The position numbers were made by a program, and so were the translations under genes. A stretch of DNA of 64,000 nucleotides from Dolichospermum sp. FACHB-1091 (GTDB lineage Bacteria > Cyanobacteriota > Cyanobacteriia > Cyanobacteriales > Nostocaceae), in assembly GCF_014697585.1 (NCBI RefSeq), contig NZ_JACJSB010000018.1, positions 31,344-95,343 of the forward strand, in the 5' to 3' direction. The notes beneath the pieces were generated by a model. That model was not told the origin of the DNA. It saw nothing but the letters and a program-made list of their open reading frames with translations, and ran no database searches. Below are positions 44,752 to 53,214 of the stretch, piece after piece (the first letter of the stretch is position 1; every line of letters begins with the position of its first letter).

Positions 44752-46182
44752 ATGACACTACAAAGCTTTGGTGTGATTGGATTAGCTGTTATGGGCGAAA
44801 ATATCGCTCTTAACGTTGAAAGAAATGGCTTTCCAATTGCAGTTTACAACCGCTCTCGTGAAAAAACCGATGCCTTTATGGCCTATCGCGCCCAAGGACG
44901 GAACGTTAGGGCTGCTTTTAGCCTAGAACAATTTGTCGCCTCATTGGAACGTCCTCGGAAAATTTTGGTGATGGTACAAGCTGGTAAGCCTGTTGATGCG
45001 GTAATTCAACAGCTTAAGCCTTTACTACAAGAGGGCGATATCATTATTGACGGTGGTAATTCTTGGTTTGAAGATACAGAAAGACGCACTCAAGAATTAG
45101 AACCCACTGGTTTACGTTATATTGGTATGGGTGTGAGTGGTGGTGAAGAAGGTGCTTTAAATGGTCCTTCTCTCATGCCCGGTGGAACAAAAAGCTCCTA
45201 TGAGTATCTATCCCCGATTTTCAATAAAATCGCGGCTCAAGTTGATGATGGTCCTTGTGTCACTTACATTGGTCCTGGTGGTTCTGGACATTATGTAAAA
45301 ATGGTTCACAATGGTATTGAGTACGGTGATATGCAGTTAATTGCAGAAGCCTACGATTTACTAAAAAATGTGGCTGGTTTAAATGCAGCACAACTCCATG
45401 AGGTATTTTCTCAATGGAATACAACGGACGAACTCAATTCATTTTTGATTGAGATTACAGCGAATATTTTCCCCTACGTTGACCCAGAAACCAAGATTCC
45501 CCTCGTTGATTTAATTGTTGACGCTGCGGGTCAAAAAGGTACTGGTCGTTGGACTGTACAAACTGCTTTAGAATTGGGTGTAGCGATTCCGACAATTACA
45601 GCAGCGGTAAATGCCCGGATTCTCTCTTCTATTAGAGATGAACGCATTGCTGCTTCTAAGATTATCACTGGACCTAATGCTAAGTATGGTGGTGATATTG
45701 CAGCTTTTGTGAACATGGTGCGTGATGCTCTTTATTGTTCCAAAATCTGTTCTTATGCTCAAGGTATGGCACTGTTGTCTACAGCTTCTAAAACCTACAA
45801 TTGGGAATTAAATCTGGGCGAAATGGCGCGGATTTGGAAAGGTGGTTGTATTATTCGGGCTGGCTTCTTGAATAAAATTAAGAAAGCATTTGACGAAAAT
45901 CCAGCTTTACCTAACTTGTTGTTAGCGCCTGAGTTTAAGCAAACAATTCTGGATAGACAAGCTGCTTGGCGTGAAGTAATTGTGACTGCGGCTAAGTTGG
46001 GTATTCCTGTTCCAGCTTTTAGTGCTTCTTTAGATTACTTCGATAGTTACCGCCGCGATCGCTTGCCACAAAACTTAACTCAAGCACAACGGGACTATTT
46101 CGGCGCTCACACCTACAAACGGACTGACAAGGAAGGAACTTTCCACACTGAGTGGGTTCCCATTGCTGAAGCTAAGAAGTAA
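44752..46182 (+). CDS. gnd: 6-phosphogluconate dehydrogenase, decarboxylating
   Basis: Third enzyme of the oxidative pentose phosphate pathway; it makes ribulose-5-phosphate and NADPH, which matters for dark metabolism and for heterocysts. 476 residues. N-terminal GLAVMGENIALNVERNG binds NADP, KMVHNGIEYGDMQLIAEAYDLL holds the catalytic Lys and the substrate site, and the end GAHTYKRTDKEGTFHTEW is the standard tail. Full length. A hairpin terminator follows. Confidence 0.97.
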   Translation: MTLQSFGVIGLAVMGENIALNVERNGFPIAVYNRSREKTDAFMAYRAQGRNVRAAFSLEQFVASLERPRKILVMVQAGKPVDAVIQQLKPLLQEGDIIIDGGNSWFEDTERRTQELEPTGLRYIGMGVSGGEEGALNGPSLMPGGTKSSYEYLSPIFNKIAAQVDDGPCVTYIGPGGSGHYVKMVHNGIEYGDMQLIAEAYDLLKNVAGLNAAQLHEVFSQWNTTDELNSFLIEITANIFPYVDPETKIPLVDLIVDAAGQKGTGRWTVQTALELGVAIPTITAAVNARILSSIRDERIAASKIITGPNAKYGGDIAAFVNMVRDALYCSKICSYAQGMALLSTASKTYNWELNLGEMARIWKGGCIIRAGFLNKIKKAFDENPALPNLLLAPEFKQTILDRQAAWREVIVTAAKLGIPVPAFSASLDYFDSYRRDRLPQNLTQAQRDYFGAHTYKRTDKEGTFHTEWVPIAEAKK

Positions 46183-46243
46183 GATACTTTTAGTTAAGGT
46201 TTCACTTTAATTCTTGCTGTTTATTTCGGCAAAATTGTCTATA

Positions 46244-46266
46244 GGGCGGGGTTTCTCCGCCCTTAA
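46244..46266 (+). terminator. Hairpin terminator behind gnd
   Basis: GGGCGG pairs with CCGCCC around GGTTTCT, followed by TTAATTGT. A GC-rich stem with a short weak T-tract in AT-rich surroundings. Confidence 0.65.
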
Positions 46267-46397
46267 TTGTAAGATTGATTAAGATGCTATTGACTTTAGT
46301 TCAAAAGTTATGCTACAGTCACTGAAGAAATATCATGCCAATAATAATAATATTGTCAGTAAAAATAAAAAAATAATCTCATAAATATAAAAAAGCT

Positions 46398-47834
46398 ATG
46401 TATATACGAAAAATTGAAATTAAGAATTTGTGGGGAAATGATTTTTTATGGACACTCAATGAAGACGTAAATGTTTTGATTGGTAAAAATGGTTCAGGGA
46501 AATCAACAATACTACGAATGCTTCATGAAGCAGTATTGCCTGTTGAAGATAGCAAACTGAATTTTAGGTTATTTGACCCCATTGATGAAATAATTATTGA
46601 GTTAGAAAATGATATTGTCGTCAGAGTTAATAGTGAAAATAGAAGTATAACGGCAAATAAAGAAATTACTAATTATAAACTGAATATAAACTTTATTAAT
46701 ACTTTCGACGTTGTTGAAACCAGATTAAACCCAGATACCACATTACTTGACTACCAACTTAATAAATTAAAATACGAGTTTGTTACTTATCAAAGAGATT
46801 TATCTAATCAAGTAGAAGAAGCATTTAAAATAGATGATAAAACAACAAGAAGAAATAAATTAGATAAAATTGAATCTATCTATGAAACTAAAAATGTATT
46901 CACTAAGATATTAACTGAACTATTTAGTGATACAGAAAAAAAGTTTGATGAAAAGGAATTTAATTTTTTAAAGGAAGGAATACAAACACCAATATTACCA
47001 GAAAATCTGTCATCTGGGGAAAAACAGATGTTGATTATCTTATTAACAACATTACTTCAAGACGGGAAAGATTATATATTATTAATGGATGAACCAGAAA
47101 TATCCCTGCATATTTATTGGCAAAGGAGTTTAATCTCAAATATAAGACAGATAAATCCAAATTGTCAAATTATTATAATAACGCATTCACCAACTGCCTA
47201 TTATCAACAGTGGATTGAAAAAGTTACAAGAATAGAAGATATTCAGTCAATTTCAGATTTAGTAACAGAAAGTACCATTTTAAAAGAAAAAACAGATCAA
47301 TTAGGACAGCGTGTACAAGAAATAAAAAATATTTTTGGCAGCTTTTCGGGGTACAAGTCACGCAAACTTTATCAATTTAATCGCAAAATTAATGAATATA
47401 CTTTATTTACAAAAGATGAGTGCCTTCAATTGTTGGATTTCCTAAAAGAAAACATGATTGATCCTGATGTCATCACATTTACTACTCTTATTTCCAAACT
47501 CACTAATTATCAAGATGCAAAAGAAATTTTTGATTTAATGGCAGCAGAAACTTATAGTAAATTATCTCATGTCAAGCCTAATGATATAACTCTTAATACT
47601 TTGATCAAAAAAGTCAGTGGAGTTGAAGAAGGTATTGAACTTATTCACAACATAAATGAAAACATGGAATTGCGTCCTGATATTATCACTTTTAGCACAT
47701 TGCTTGGGAAGGCAAGAAATATGGATGAGATTACATTTCTTGAAGATGCACGAACTTATTATGGAATTAAAGCAAATAATATATACTTAAATAAATTAGC
47801 TTTTAAGGGGTTTCAGGGAGGAAAGTATTCATGA
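46398..47834 (+). CDS. AriA-like AAA ATPase with C-terminal pentatricopeptide (PPR)-like repeats
   Basis: 478 residues. Residues 1-~300 are an SMC/RecF-like ATPase: MYIRKIEIKNLWGN, P-loop IGKNGSGKST (28-37), signature LSSGEKQMLIILL, Walker B ILLMDEPEISLH, switch IIITHSPTAYY. Residues ~325-478 contain about four PPR-like units of ~33 residues, e.g. PDVITFTTLISKLTNYQDAK, NDITLNTLIKKVSGVEEGIE and PDIITFSTLLGKARNMDEIT. The stop overlaps the start of a DUF4435 gene by 4 nt (ATGA). An ATPase coupled to DUF4435 is the AriA-AriB layout of the PARIS anti-phage system; the PPR array is an extra. Defence function is inferred. Confidence 0.85.
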   Translation: MYIRKIEIKNLWGNDFLWTLNEDVNVLIGKNGSGKSTILRMLHEAVLPVEDSKLNFRLFDPIDEIIIELENDIVVRVNSENRSITANKEITNYKLNINFINTFDVVETRLNPDTTLLDYQLNKLKYEFVTYQRDLSNQVEEAFKIDDKTTRRNKLDKIESIYETKNVFTKILTELFSDTEKKFDEKEFNFLKEGIQTPILPENLSSGEKQMLIILLTTLLQDGKDYILLMDEPEISLHIYWQRSLISNIRQINPNCQIIIITHSPTAYYQQWIEKVTRIEDIQSISDLVTESTILKEKTDQLGQRVQEIKNIFGSFSGYKSRKLYQFNRKINEYTLFTKDECLQLLDFLKENMIDPDVITFTTLISKLTNYQDAKEIFDLMAAETYSKLSHVKPNDITLNTLIKKVSGVEEGIELIHNINENMELRPDIITFSTLLGKARNMDEITFLEDARTYYGIKANNIYLNKLAFKGFQGGKYS

Positions 47835-48847
47835 AATATCAAGATTATGAAGATATTGCCAACAGAATGAAAGAAGATGCTTTTCATGCAAATTGTAATA
47901 TATCTGTATTAGTTGAAGATATTTATGATGAAGAATTTTGGAGACTTATTATTGAAAATACTAAACCGAACTTAAGAAATAAAATTTATTTTCCATCATA
48001 TATGAATAAACAAGGAACACGGGGAAAACCTATTTTGAAAAACTTTAAAAATTTTGTGGACGAAAAATTTATTATTTGCATTGATAGTGATTGTGAATAT
48101 TTGTATGATCAAGATGTATGGTATATCGCTGACTTTATTTACCATACAGTTGTTTATAGTAAAGAGAACTTTCAGTGCAATTATTTTTCATTAAATGAAA
48201 TATGCAAAAGTTTAACTACTAAAAACTATGATTTTCAAAGTTTATTGGAAAATATTTCTCGAATAGTTTCCCCTTTGTTTTACGTTTGGTTATATTTTAA
48301 AGAAATTAAATACAATGATTTTGATCATCTGATAAATAACCAAGCATTTGCAACAGTTTTAAATTTTGAAGATTCTCAATTTAATAGTATTCGAGACGAT
48401 AATATATTATTTCAAAGTATTCAAGATAAAGTCAACGATATTTTAGAAAAACTAAAAAATGTCATGGATGATGGTTGGTATGACTCAATTATTATAGACG
48501 GTATTCCTAATATACAAAATCGGTTAATAGAACAATACTCAATACGTCCAGAAGATACTTTATCATTTTGCTGTGGACATAGTGTACTCGACAATTTTGT
48601 TGAACCCTTTATGAAAAAACTTATTACAATATTAAAGAATCTAAAAATACAAGAGGTAAAACAGGCTTTAAGTGACGACAAAAATATTGAAGATAAAATT
48701 ATTAGTATCGAAAAAATGGCTAACCAGGATATTAAGACAAAGTTAAATAATAGTTTTATCTATCTTGTTTATAATAGCCAAAGTAAACAGATGGAAGAAA
48801 TTAAACAAAAACTAGCTAGAGAAATTAACTATTACCTCTCGGCGTAA
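47831..48847 (+). CDS. AriB-like DUF4435 protein (TOPRIM-type nuclease effector)
   Basis: 338 residues of the DUF4435 kind. SVLVEDIYDEEFWRLII near residue 24 provides the first TOPRIM-like Glu, and FIICIDSDCEYLYD near residue 77 the Asp-x-Asp motif. A Cys/His segment (SFCCGHSVLDNFVEPFM) follows late. In PARIS systems the equivalent AriB is held by AriA and, once released by a phage anti-restriction signal, cuts host tRNA. Translationally coupled to the ATPase. The last codons and stop lie in a terminal inverted repeat (48841-48916). Confidence 0.83.
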   Translation: MKYQDYEDIANRMKEDAFHANCNISVLVEDIYDEEFWRLIIENTKPNLRNKIYFPSYMNKQGTRGKPILKNFKNFVDEKFIICIDSDCEYLYDQDVWYIADFIYHTVVYSKENFQCNYFSLNEICKSLTTKNYDFQSLLENISRIVSPLFYVWLYFKEIKYNDFDHLINNQAFATVLNFEDSQFNSIRDDNILFQSIQDKVNDILEKLKNVMDDGWYDSIIIDGIPNIQNRLIEQYSIRPEDTLSFCCGHSVLDNFVEPFMKKLITILKNLKIQEVKQALSDDKNIEDKIISIEKMANQDIKTKLNNSFIYLVYNSQSKQMEEIKQKLAREINYYLSA

Positions 48848-48916
48848 ATACGCCTACCATTCAAGACTGCAAATGATGATTGTTTCAAGGTTCATAATGG
48901 TGGGTTTATTTACGCC
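48841..48916. repeat. 76-bp inverted repeat overlapping the DUF4435 stop codon
   Basis: GGCGTAAATACGCCTACCAT and the reverse complement of its partner agree at about 18 of 21 positions. The left arm contains the last codons and TAA of the DUF4435 gene. It could be a terminator hairpin or a small MITE whose insertion reset the gene's end. Confidence 0.75.
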
Positions 48917-49026
48917 ATGCTGTACTAGTGCAATCACGACTCCACAGGAATTGATTTTTGGAAGTAAAATATCTAATATATTCCCTAGTTTTATCCATCT
49001 CAATTAAAATCCAAATAGAGGTGACA

Positions 49027-49705
49027 ATGGTTTTACAATTAGTCAGACACCAATTTACAGTTAAGCAATTTCACCAAATGGCTGAAGCTGGTATTTTGTC
49101 AGAAAATGAGCGAGTGGAATTAATTCGGGGGGAAATGATAGATATGTCACCTATTGGCAGAAGACACGCTGGTTGTGTCAATAGATTAGTTAATTTCCTG
49201 ATTCAGCTTCTGGGAAAGCAAATAGTGCTTGCACCTCAAAATCCCGTAGAATTAGATGAAACTTCTGAACCCCAACCAGATATAGCATTATTAAAACCAC
49301 GTCCAGATTTTTATAGAAATTCACACCCCCAACCAGAAGATATATTTTTGTTAATAGCAGGACTTACGCAAAATATCTCTCAAACCCTCTTTTCTTCGTT
49401 TTCTTCGTTCCTATCCCTGACGGGACGCTCCGCGAACGTGGTTCATTATTCCGTGACTTGTGCGTAAGTCCTAAATAGAAGTTGCCGATACAACGGTAAA
49501 ATATGATCGGGAAGTAAAAATTCCTTTATATGCAGAAGCAAATATTCCTGAAGTTTGGTTATTAGATGTTAATCAAGAGGTTATAGAAGTATATCGAAAT
49601 CCTCTTCAGGGAGTTTATCAAGATGTACAGAAGTTAGTAAAAAATCAAGTTTTATCAATTTTAGCTTTTCCTGATGTGCATATTAATGTGAGTGAAATAT
49701 TTTAA
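49027..49705 (+). pseudogene. Uma2 family gene disrupted by a MITE
   Basis: MVLQLVRHQFTVKQFHQMAE to DIFLLI reads normally to 49357, then a MITE intrudes. The same gene resumes at about 49474 (EVADTTVKYDREVKIPLYAEA ... DVHINVSEIF) and ends at 49705. Removing the element and one AATAG restores the typical Uma2 junction LLIEVADTT. The insertion splits the conserved Glu-Val core, so the protein is inactive. Confidence 0.92.
49358..49473. mobile_element. MITE-1 copy b, inserted in the Uma2 gene
   Basis: AGGACTTACGCA (49359-49370) and TGCGTAAGTCCT (49461-49472) are perfect 12-bp inverted ends. AATAG is duplicated on both sides (49353-49357, 49474-49478). About 116 bp with no transposase. The inner part contains the dispersed CTATCCCTGACGGGACGC sequence. 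Confidence 0.92.
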
Positions 49706-49841
49706 TAATCATCCCCATAAAACGAGTGATTAAAAACCTTGATTTAGATTAGTTTGTCTGTGTCCGTGTTGCGAAGCAACCGAAAATGTTACACAATCTT
49801 ATATTCATTCGCGCAGCTTAAAGGGTGACAAGATAGCTAAA

Positions 49842-49893
49842 CAGCTTGTTGATATCTGACGCACCCTACCAATGTGCCAGTTGCGTAAGTCCT
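49842..49893. mobile_element. MITE-1 half copy
   Basis: Matches the reverse complement of the left half of the copy at 52706-52831, ending TGCGTAAGTCCT. The other half is missing. The rest of 49706-50194 holds no gene; the 49894-50010 part resembles no feature I know. Confidence 0.8.
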
Positions 49894-50194
49894 GGTTGAT
49901 TTAAAGAATGATGGCTTTATCGGAATGTGGTAAGACCGTCAAGACTTAGGTAATGCTAATTGGGTACGGAATTTCCGAGAAAACGAGTGGTCAGAAAACC
50001 ATGACTAGGGCTATGATTATAGCACAAATAATGATTTTCTAAAAAATTAATGAAATTAGGAAAATATGATAATGCACATCAGTTGACCTCTTTCCCTTTG
50101 CATCTTGATCACCTCTGGGTGAGATAAATTTATACTTTTATTCAGCAACACTAAATGTCAAAATTTAATCAGGAAAAATTTATTTAGACTCAAC

Positions 50195-51169
50195 ATGGAT
50201 ATCAAAAATGGATTTGTCGGTACAATTGGGAACACACCACTAATTCGTTTAAACAGTTTTAGTGAAGAAACAGATTGTGAAATCTTGGCCAAAGCGGAAT
50301 TTCTTAACCCTGGTGGTTCTGTCAAAGATCGGGCTGCACTTTACATCATCGAAGATGCAGAAAAAAAAGGACTACTTAATCCCGGTGGCACAGTAGTAGA
50401 AGGAACTGCTGGAAATACGGGAATTGGATTGGCGCACATCTGCAATGTCAAAGGTTACAAATGTTTGATTATTATTCCCAATACCCAATCTCAAGAAAAA
50501 ATAGATGCTTTAACTACATTGGGTGCGGAAGTTCGTCCTGTTCCTGCTGTACCTTACAAAGATCCTAATAATTACGTCAAACTATCTGGTAGAATTGCGG
50601 CAGAAATGGAAAACGCAATTTGGGCTAATCAGTTTGATAATTTAGCTAATCGTGTCGCCCATTATGAAACCACAGGTAGAGAGATTTGGCAACAGACTGA
50701 TGGTAAAATAGACGGTTGGGTAGCAGCGACTGGTACTGGTGGTACTTATGCTGGTGTCGCCATGTACCTAAAAGAGCAAAATCCCGGCATTAAATGTGTT
50801 GTTGCTGATCCTCTGGGTAGTGGACTATATAGCTATATCAAAACTGGGGAAATCAAAATAGAAGGTAATTCTATTACTGAAGGTATCGGTAATAGCAGAA
50901 TTACAGCTAATATGAAAGGCGTACCTATTGATGATGCGATCCAAATTGATGATTCAGAAGCCTTGCGAGTTGTTTATCAACTATTAAGAAAAGATGGTTT
51001 ATTAATGGGTGGTTCAACGGGAATTAATGTCGCTGCGGCTGTGGCTTTGGCTAAACAATTGGGACCTGGACATACTATTGTTACTATCTTGTGTGACAGT
51101 GGTTCTCGCTATCAATCACGGATATTTAATAGTGAATGGTTAGCAAGCAAAGGATTGGTGGTTAATTAG
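50195..51169 (+). CDS. cysK: Cysteine synthase A (O-acetylserine sulfhydrylase)
   Basis: A 324-residue PLP enzyme that makes cysteine from O-acetylserine and sulfide. The PLP Lys lies in NPGGSVKDRA (about residue 44), TVVEGTAGNTGIGLA is the substrate loop, and GTGGTYAGVAMYL the phosphate-binding loop. The EFLNPGGSVKDRAALYI context and GLLMGGSTGINVAAA fit the CysK/CysM group; a CysM-like or related paralogue is possible, so the A assignment is less sure than the enzyme type. Confidence 0.85.
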   Translation: MDIKNGFVGTIGNTPLIRLNSFSEETDCEILAKAEFLNPGGSVKDRAALYIIEDAEKKGLLNPGGTVVEGTAGNTGIGLAHICNVKGYKCLIIIPNTQSQEKIDALTTLGAEVRPVPAVPYKDPNNYVKLSGRIAAEMENAIWANQFDNLANRVAHYETTGREIWQQTDGKIDGWVAATGTGGTYAGVAMYLKEQNPGIKCVVADPLGSGLYSYIKTGEIKIEGNSITEGIGNSRITANMKGVPIDDAIQIDDSEALRVVYQLLRKDGLLMGGSTGINVAAAVALAKQLGPGHTIVTILCDSGSRYQSRIFNSEWLASKGLVVN

Positions 51170-51182
51170 GAGTTTTTTACCT

Positions 51183-51204
51183 ATCGCCACTATGGGGTGG
51201 CGAT
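51183..51204 (+). terminator. Possible hairpin terminator behind cysK
   Basis: ATCGCCAC pairs with GTGGCGAT around a 6-nt loop, 13 bp after the stop. The T-run is poor, so it could be only a transcript-stabilising hairpin. A remnant of a MITE-1 end (ATAAGTCCTA) lies near 51270. Confidence 0.45.
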
Positions 51205-51415
51205 GGTCATTTAAACTCTGATTTCTCCGTGATATCTGTGTCTGAAGTGGTTCGTTATTCCCAGACTCGTGTATAAGTCCTATATTGATGAATATTATTA
51301 AAATGTCCATAAATAATGACATTCAAGAAAATTAATTAAGCAAATGTTTGTTGTTTACAGAATCTTCATCAAAAGCAAATTAAAAATTGATATTAATTAC
51401 TCATAAAAACACATC

Positions 51416-52675
51416 ATGCCTGATCAATTATCTTTAGATACAAGCACTTATGGATTACAAGCTCAAAATGAGCCAGCATCACCACTAAGCAGCGATTTAA
51501 ATCCGTCATCTTTTACTGGTAAAAGTTCCAATCCTTCAGCACAAGCAGATCCATTATTACCAACAAGTCCATTAGATCAATTTCCAACAAGTCCATTAGA
51601 TCAATTACCAGTTGGTAGTGCTAACCCTAATCCTAATCCTTATTTAACTAGTGCAGCCATTGTTCCTGATTTTAATGGTGATGGTAAAACAGATAAACTT
51701 TGGGTTAATGTCCAAACTGGTGAAATTATAGTTCGCCTGATGGATGGTACAAAGATTCAAGAACAGGGATCTTTGGGTAAATATGACTTAACCGCTTATG
51801 ATTACAAATTTGCCGATTTCAATGGTGATAATAAGACAGATTTCTTATTACGTAATAAGACAACTGGCGAAAATACTCTGGTGCTAATGGATGGGGTTAA
51901 AGTTGCTAATGTAGTTGCTTTAGACAAAGTTGATCCCAATTGGACTGCTAGTATTGGCGATTTCAATGCCGATCGCAAAACTGATATTTTCTGGCACAAT
52001 GCACAAACAGGCCAAAATGCTATCTGGAATATGGACGGTACAAAAGTTCTGAGTGCAACTGTTATAGAGACTACTGATCCATTATTAACTGCCAGCATTG
52101 TGGATTTTGATGGTAATGGTAAGAGTGATATCTTCTGGCGTAATGCAACAACTGGCGAGAATAGTGTTTGGTTTATGGACGGAACTCAAGCAACTAAGTA
52201 CACTTTGCAATCACAGGACGCTTCTTGGACTTATAAACTTGGCGATTTCAATGGTGACTACAAAACCGATATTCTCTGGACTAACTCACAAACGGGTGAG
52301 AACAAGGTTTGGAATATGAATGGCATTATAGTCACAGAAGGTAATCTCAAAACCTTTGACTCAAATTGGACATCCAGCATTGCGGATTTCAATGGTGATG
52401 GCAAAACTGATATCTTCTGGCACAATAAGACAACCGGCGAAAACACTGCTTGGTTGATGGATGGTACAGCCGTGAGTTCTGAAGCCTTCCTACCCAGTAA
52501 TAGCCCAAGTTTGACACCATCTTTTGGTGATTTCAATGGTGATGGTAAGACTGATGTTTACTGGCGTGATCAACAAACAGGTGCTGATACTATCTGGACT
52601 ATGGATGGTACAAAAGCTACGGAAACTCCTGTTGCTGATGCAGATAAGCTGACTCCAGAATGGTATACAGGTTGA
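51416..52675 (+). CDS. VCBS/FG-GAP-repeat protein
   Basis: 419 residues. After a Ser/Pro-rich start without a clear signal peptide (a near-repeat TSPLDQFPTSPLDQLP is visible), about eight units of ~46 residues follow. Each holds a DFNGDGKTD-type calcium-binding loop, then FWHN..TGEN and W.MDGT. This makes a beta-propeller-like fold, as in integrin-like FG-GAP/VCBS proteins. Likely surface-exposed and exported by a type I-like path, but this is inferred from the family. Confidence 0.9.
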   Translation: MPDQLSLDTSTYGLQAQNEPASPLSSDLNPSSFTGKSSNPSAQADPLLPTSPLDQFPTSPLDQLPVGSANPNPNPYLTSAAIVPDFNGDGKTDKLWVNVQTGEIIVRLMDGTKIQEQGSLGKYDLTAYDYKFADFNGDNKTDFLLRNKTTGENTLVLMDGVKVANVVALDKVDPNWTASIGDFNADRKTDIFWHNAQTGQNAIWNMDGTKVLSATVIETTDPLLTASIVDFDGNGKSDIFWRNATTGENSVWFMDGTQATKYTLQSQDASWTYKLGDFNGDYKTDILWTNSQTGENKVWNMNGIIVTEGNLKTFDSNWTSSIADFNGDGKTDIFWHNKTTGENTAWLMDGTAVSSEAFLPSNSPSLTPSFGDFNGDGKTDVYWRDQQTGADTIWTMDGTKATETPVADADKLTPEWYTG

Positions 52676-52705
52676 TTTGGTAATTGGTAATTGATCTATT
52701 ATTAA

Positions 52706-52831
52706 CAGGACTTACGCAACTGGCACATTGGTAGGGTGCGTCAGATATCAACAATCTGTTTATTTGCAGGATTTATGCAGTAGTAAAGCACCCTACAACA
52801 GATTTTTGGTGTGACACTTGCGTAAGTCCTA
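52706..52831. mobile_element. MITE-1 copy c
   Basis: Perfect 12-bp ends AGGACTTACGCA (52707-52718) and TGCGTAAGTCCT (52819-52830). Flanks ATTAA/ATTAC agree at four of five bases. The inner part carries a GGTAGGGTGCGTCAGATATC sequence shared with the half copy at 49842. Confidence 0.88.
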
Positions 52832-53003
52832 ATTACAGCGAATTTCAGGTAAATGAACCACGGTTTTTGTTTCGCGCAATCTCTCTTAGAGATCCCGAAG
52901 GGTAGGCGCAAAGTAGGAAAGACGCAAAGGAAGAAGGTAATCAAAGTTTGGTTTAAATCGCCGAAAACTGCTGTAAGTTACTAAGATTTCCTGAATTTAT
53001 ATT

Positions 53004-53046
53004 AAGCGATCGCTATCCATGATTTACGGAGTGCGATCGCTTTTTT
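53004..53046. terminator. GCGATCGC-based hairpin with T-run
   Basis: AAGCGATCGC pairs with GCGATCGCTT across a 19-nt loop, and Ts follow on the plus strand. It lies between two convergent genes and could end transcription of the upstream plus-strand gene. GCGATCGC is the HIP1 palindrome frequent in cyanobacteria. Confidence 0.5.
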
Positions 53047-53214
53047 GTGGCAGGTTCTATTTTCTCATCAGTAGAAGATATTGACAAACAATTTTAAATA
53101 AGTTAAAATTTCTACAAAGAGGAAGAACTATCTTTGGTTAATTTTCAAAGTGAAATCGCCTGTATTCACTTAGATTACAGGCGAGATGGCATGAATAGGA
53201 CAAAAATCTGGAAA

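Noticed and set aside
49358..49473. Native insertion loop in the Uma2 protein
   Set aside because: Perfect inverted ends, duplicated AATAG and a stop in the read-through show an inserted element.
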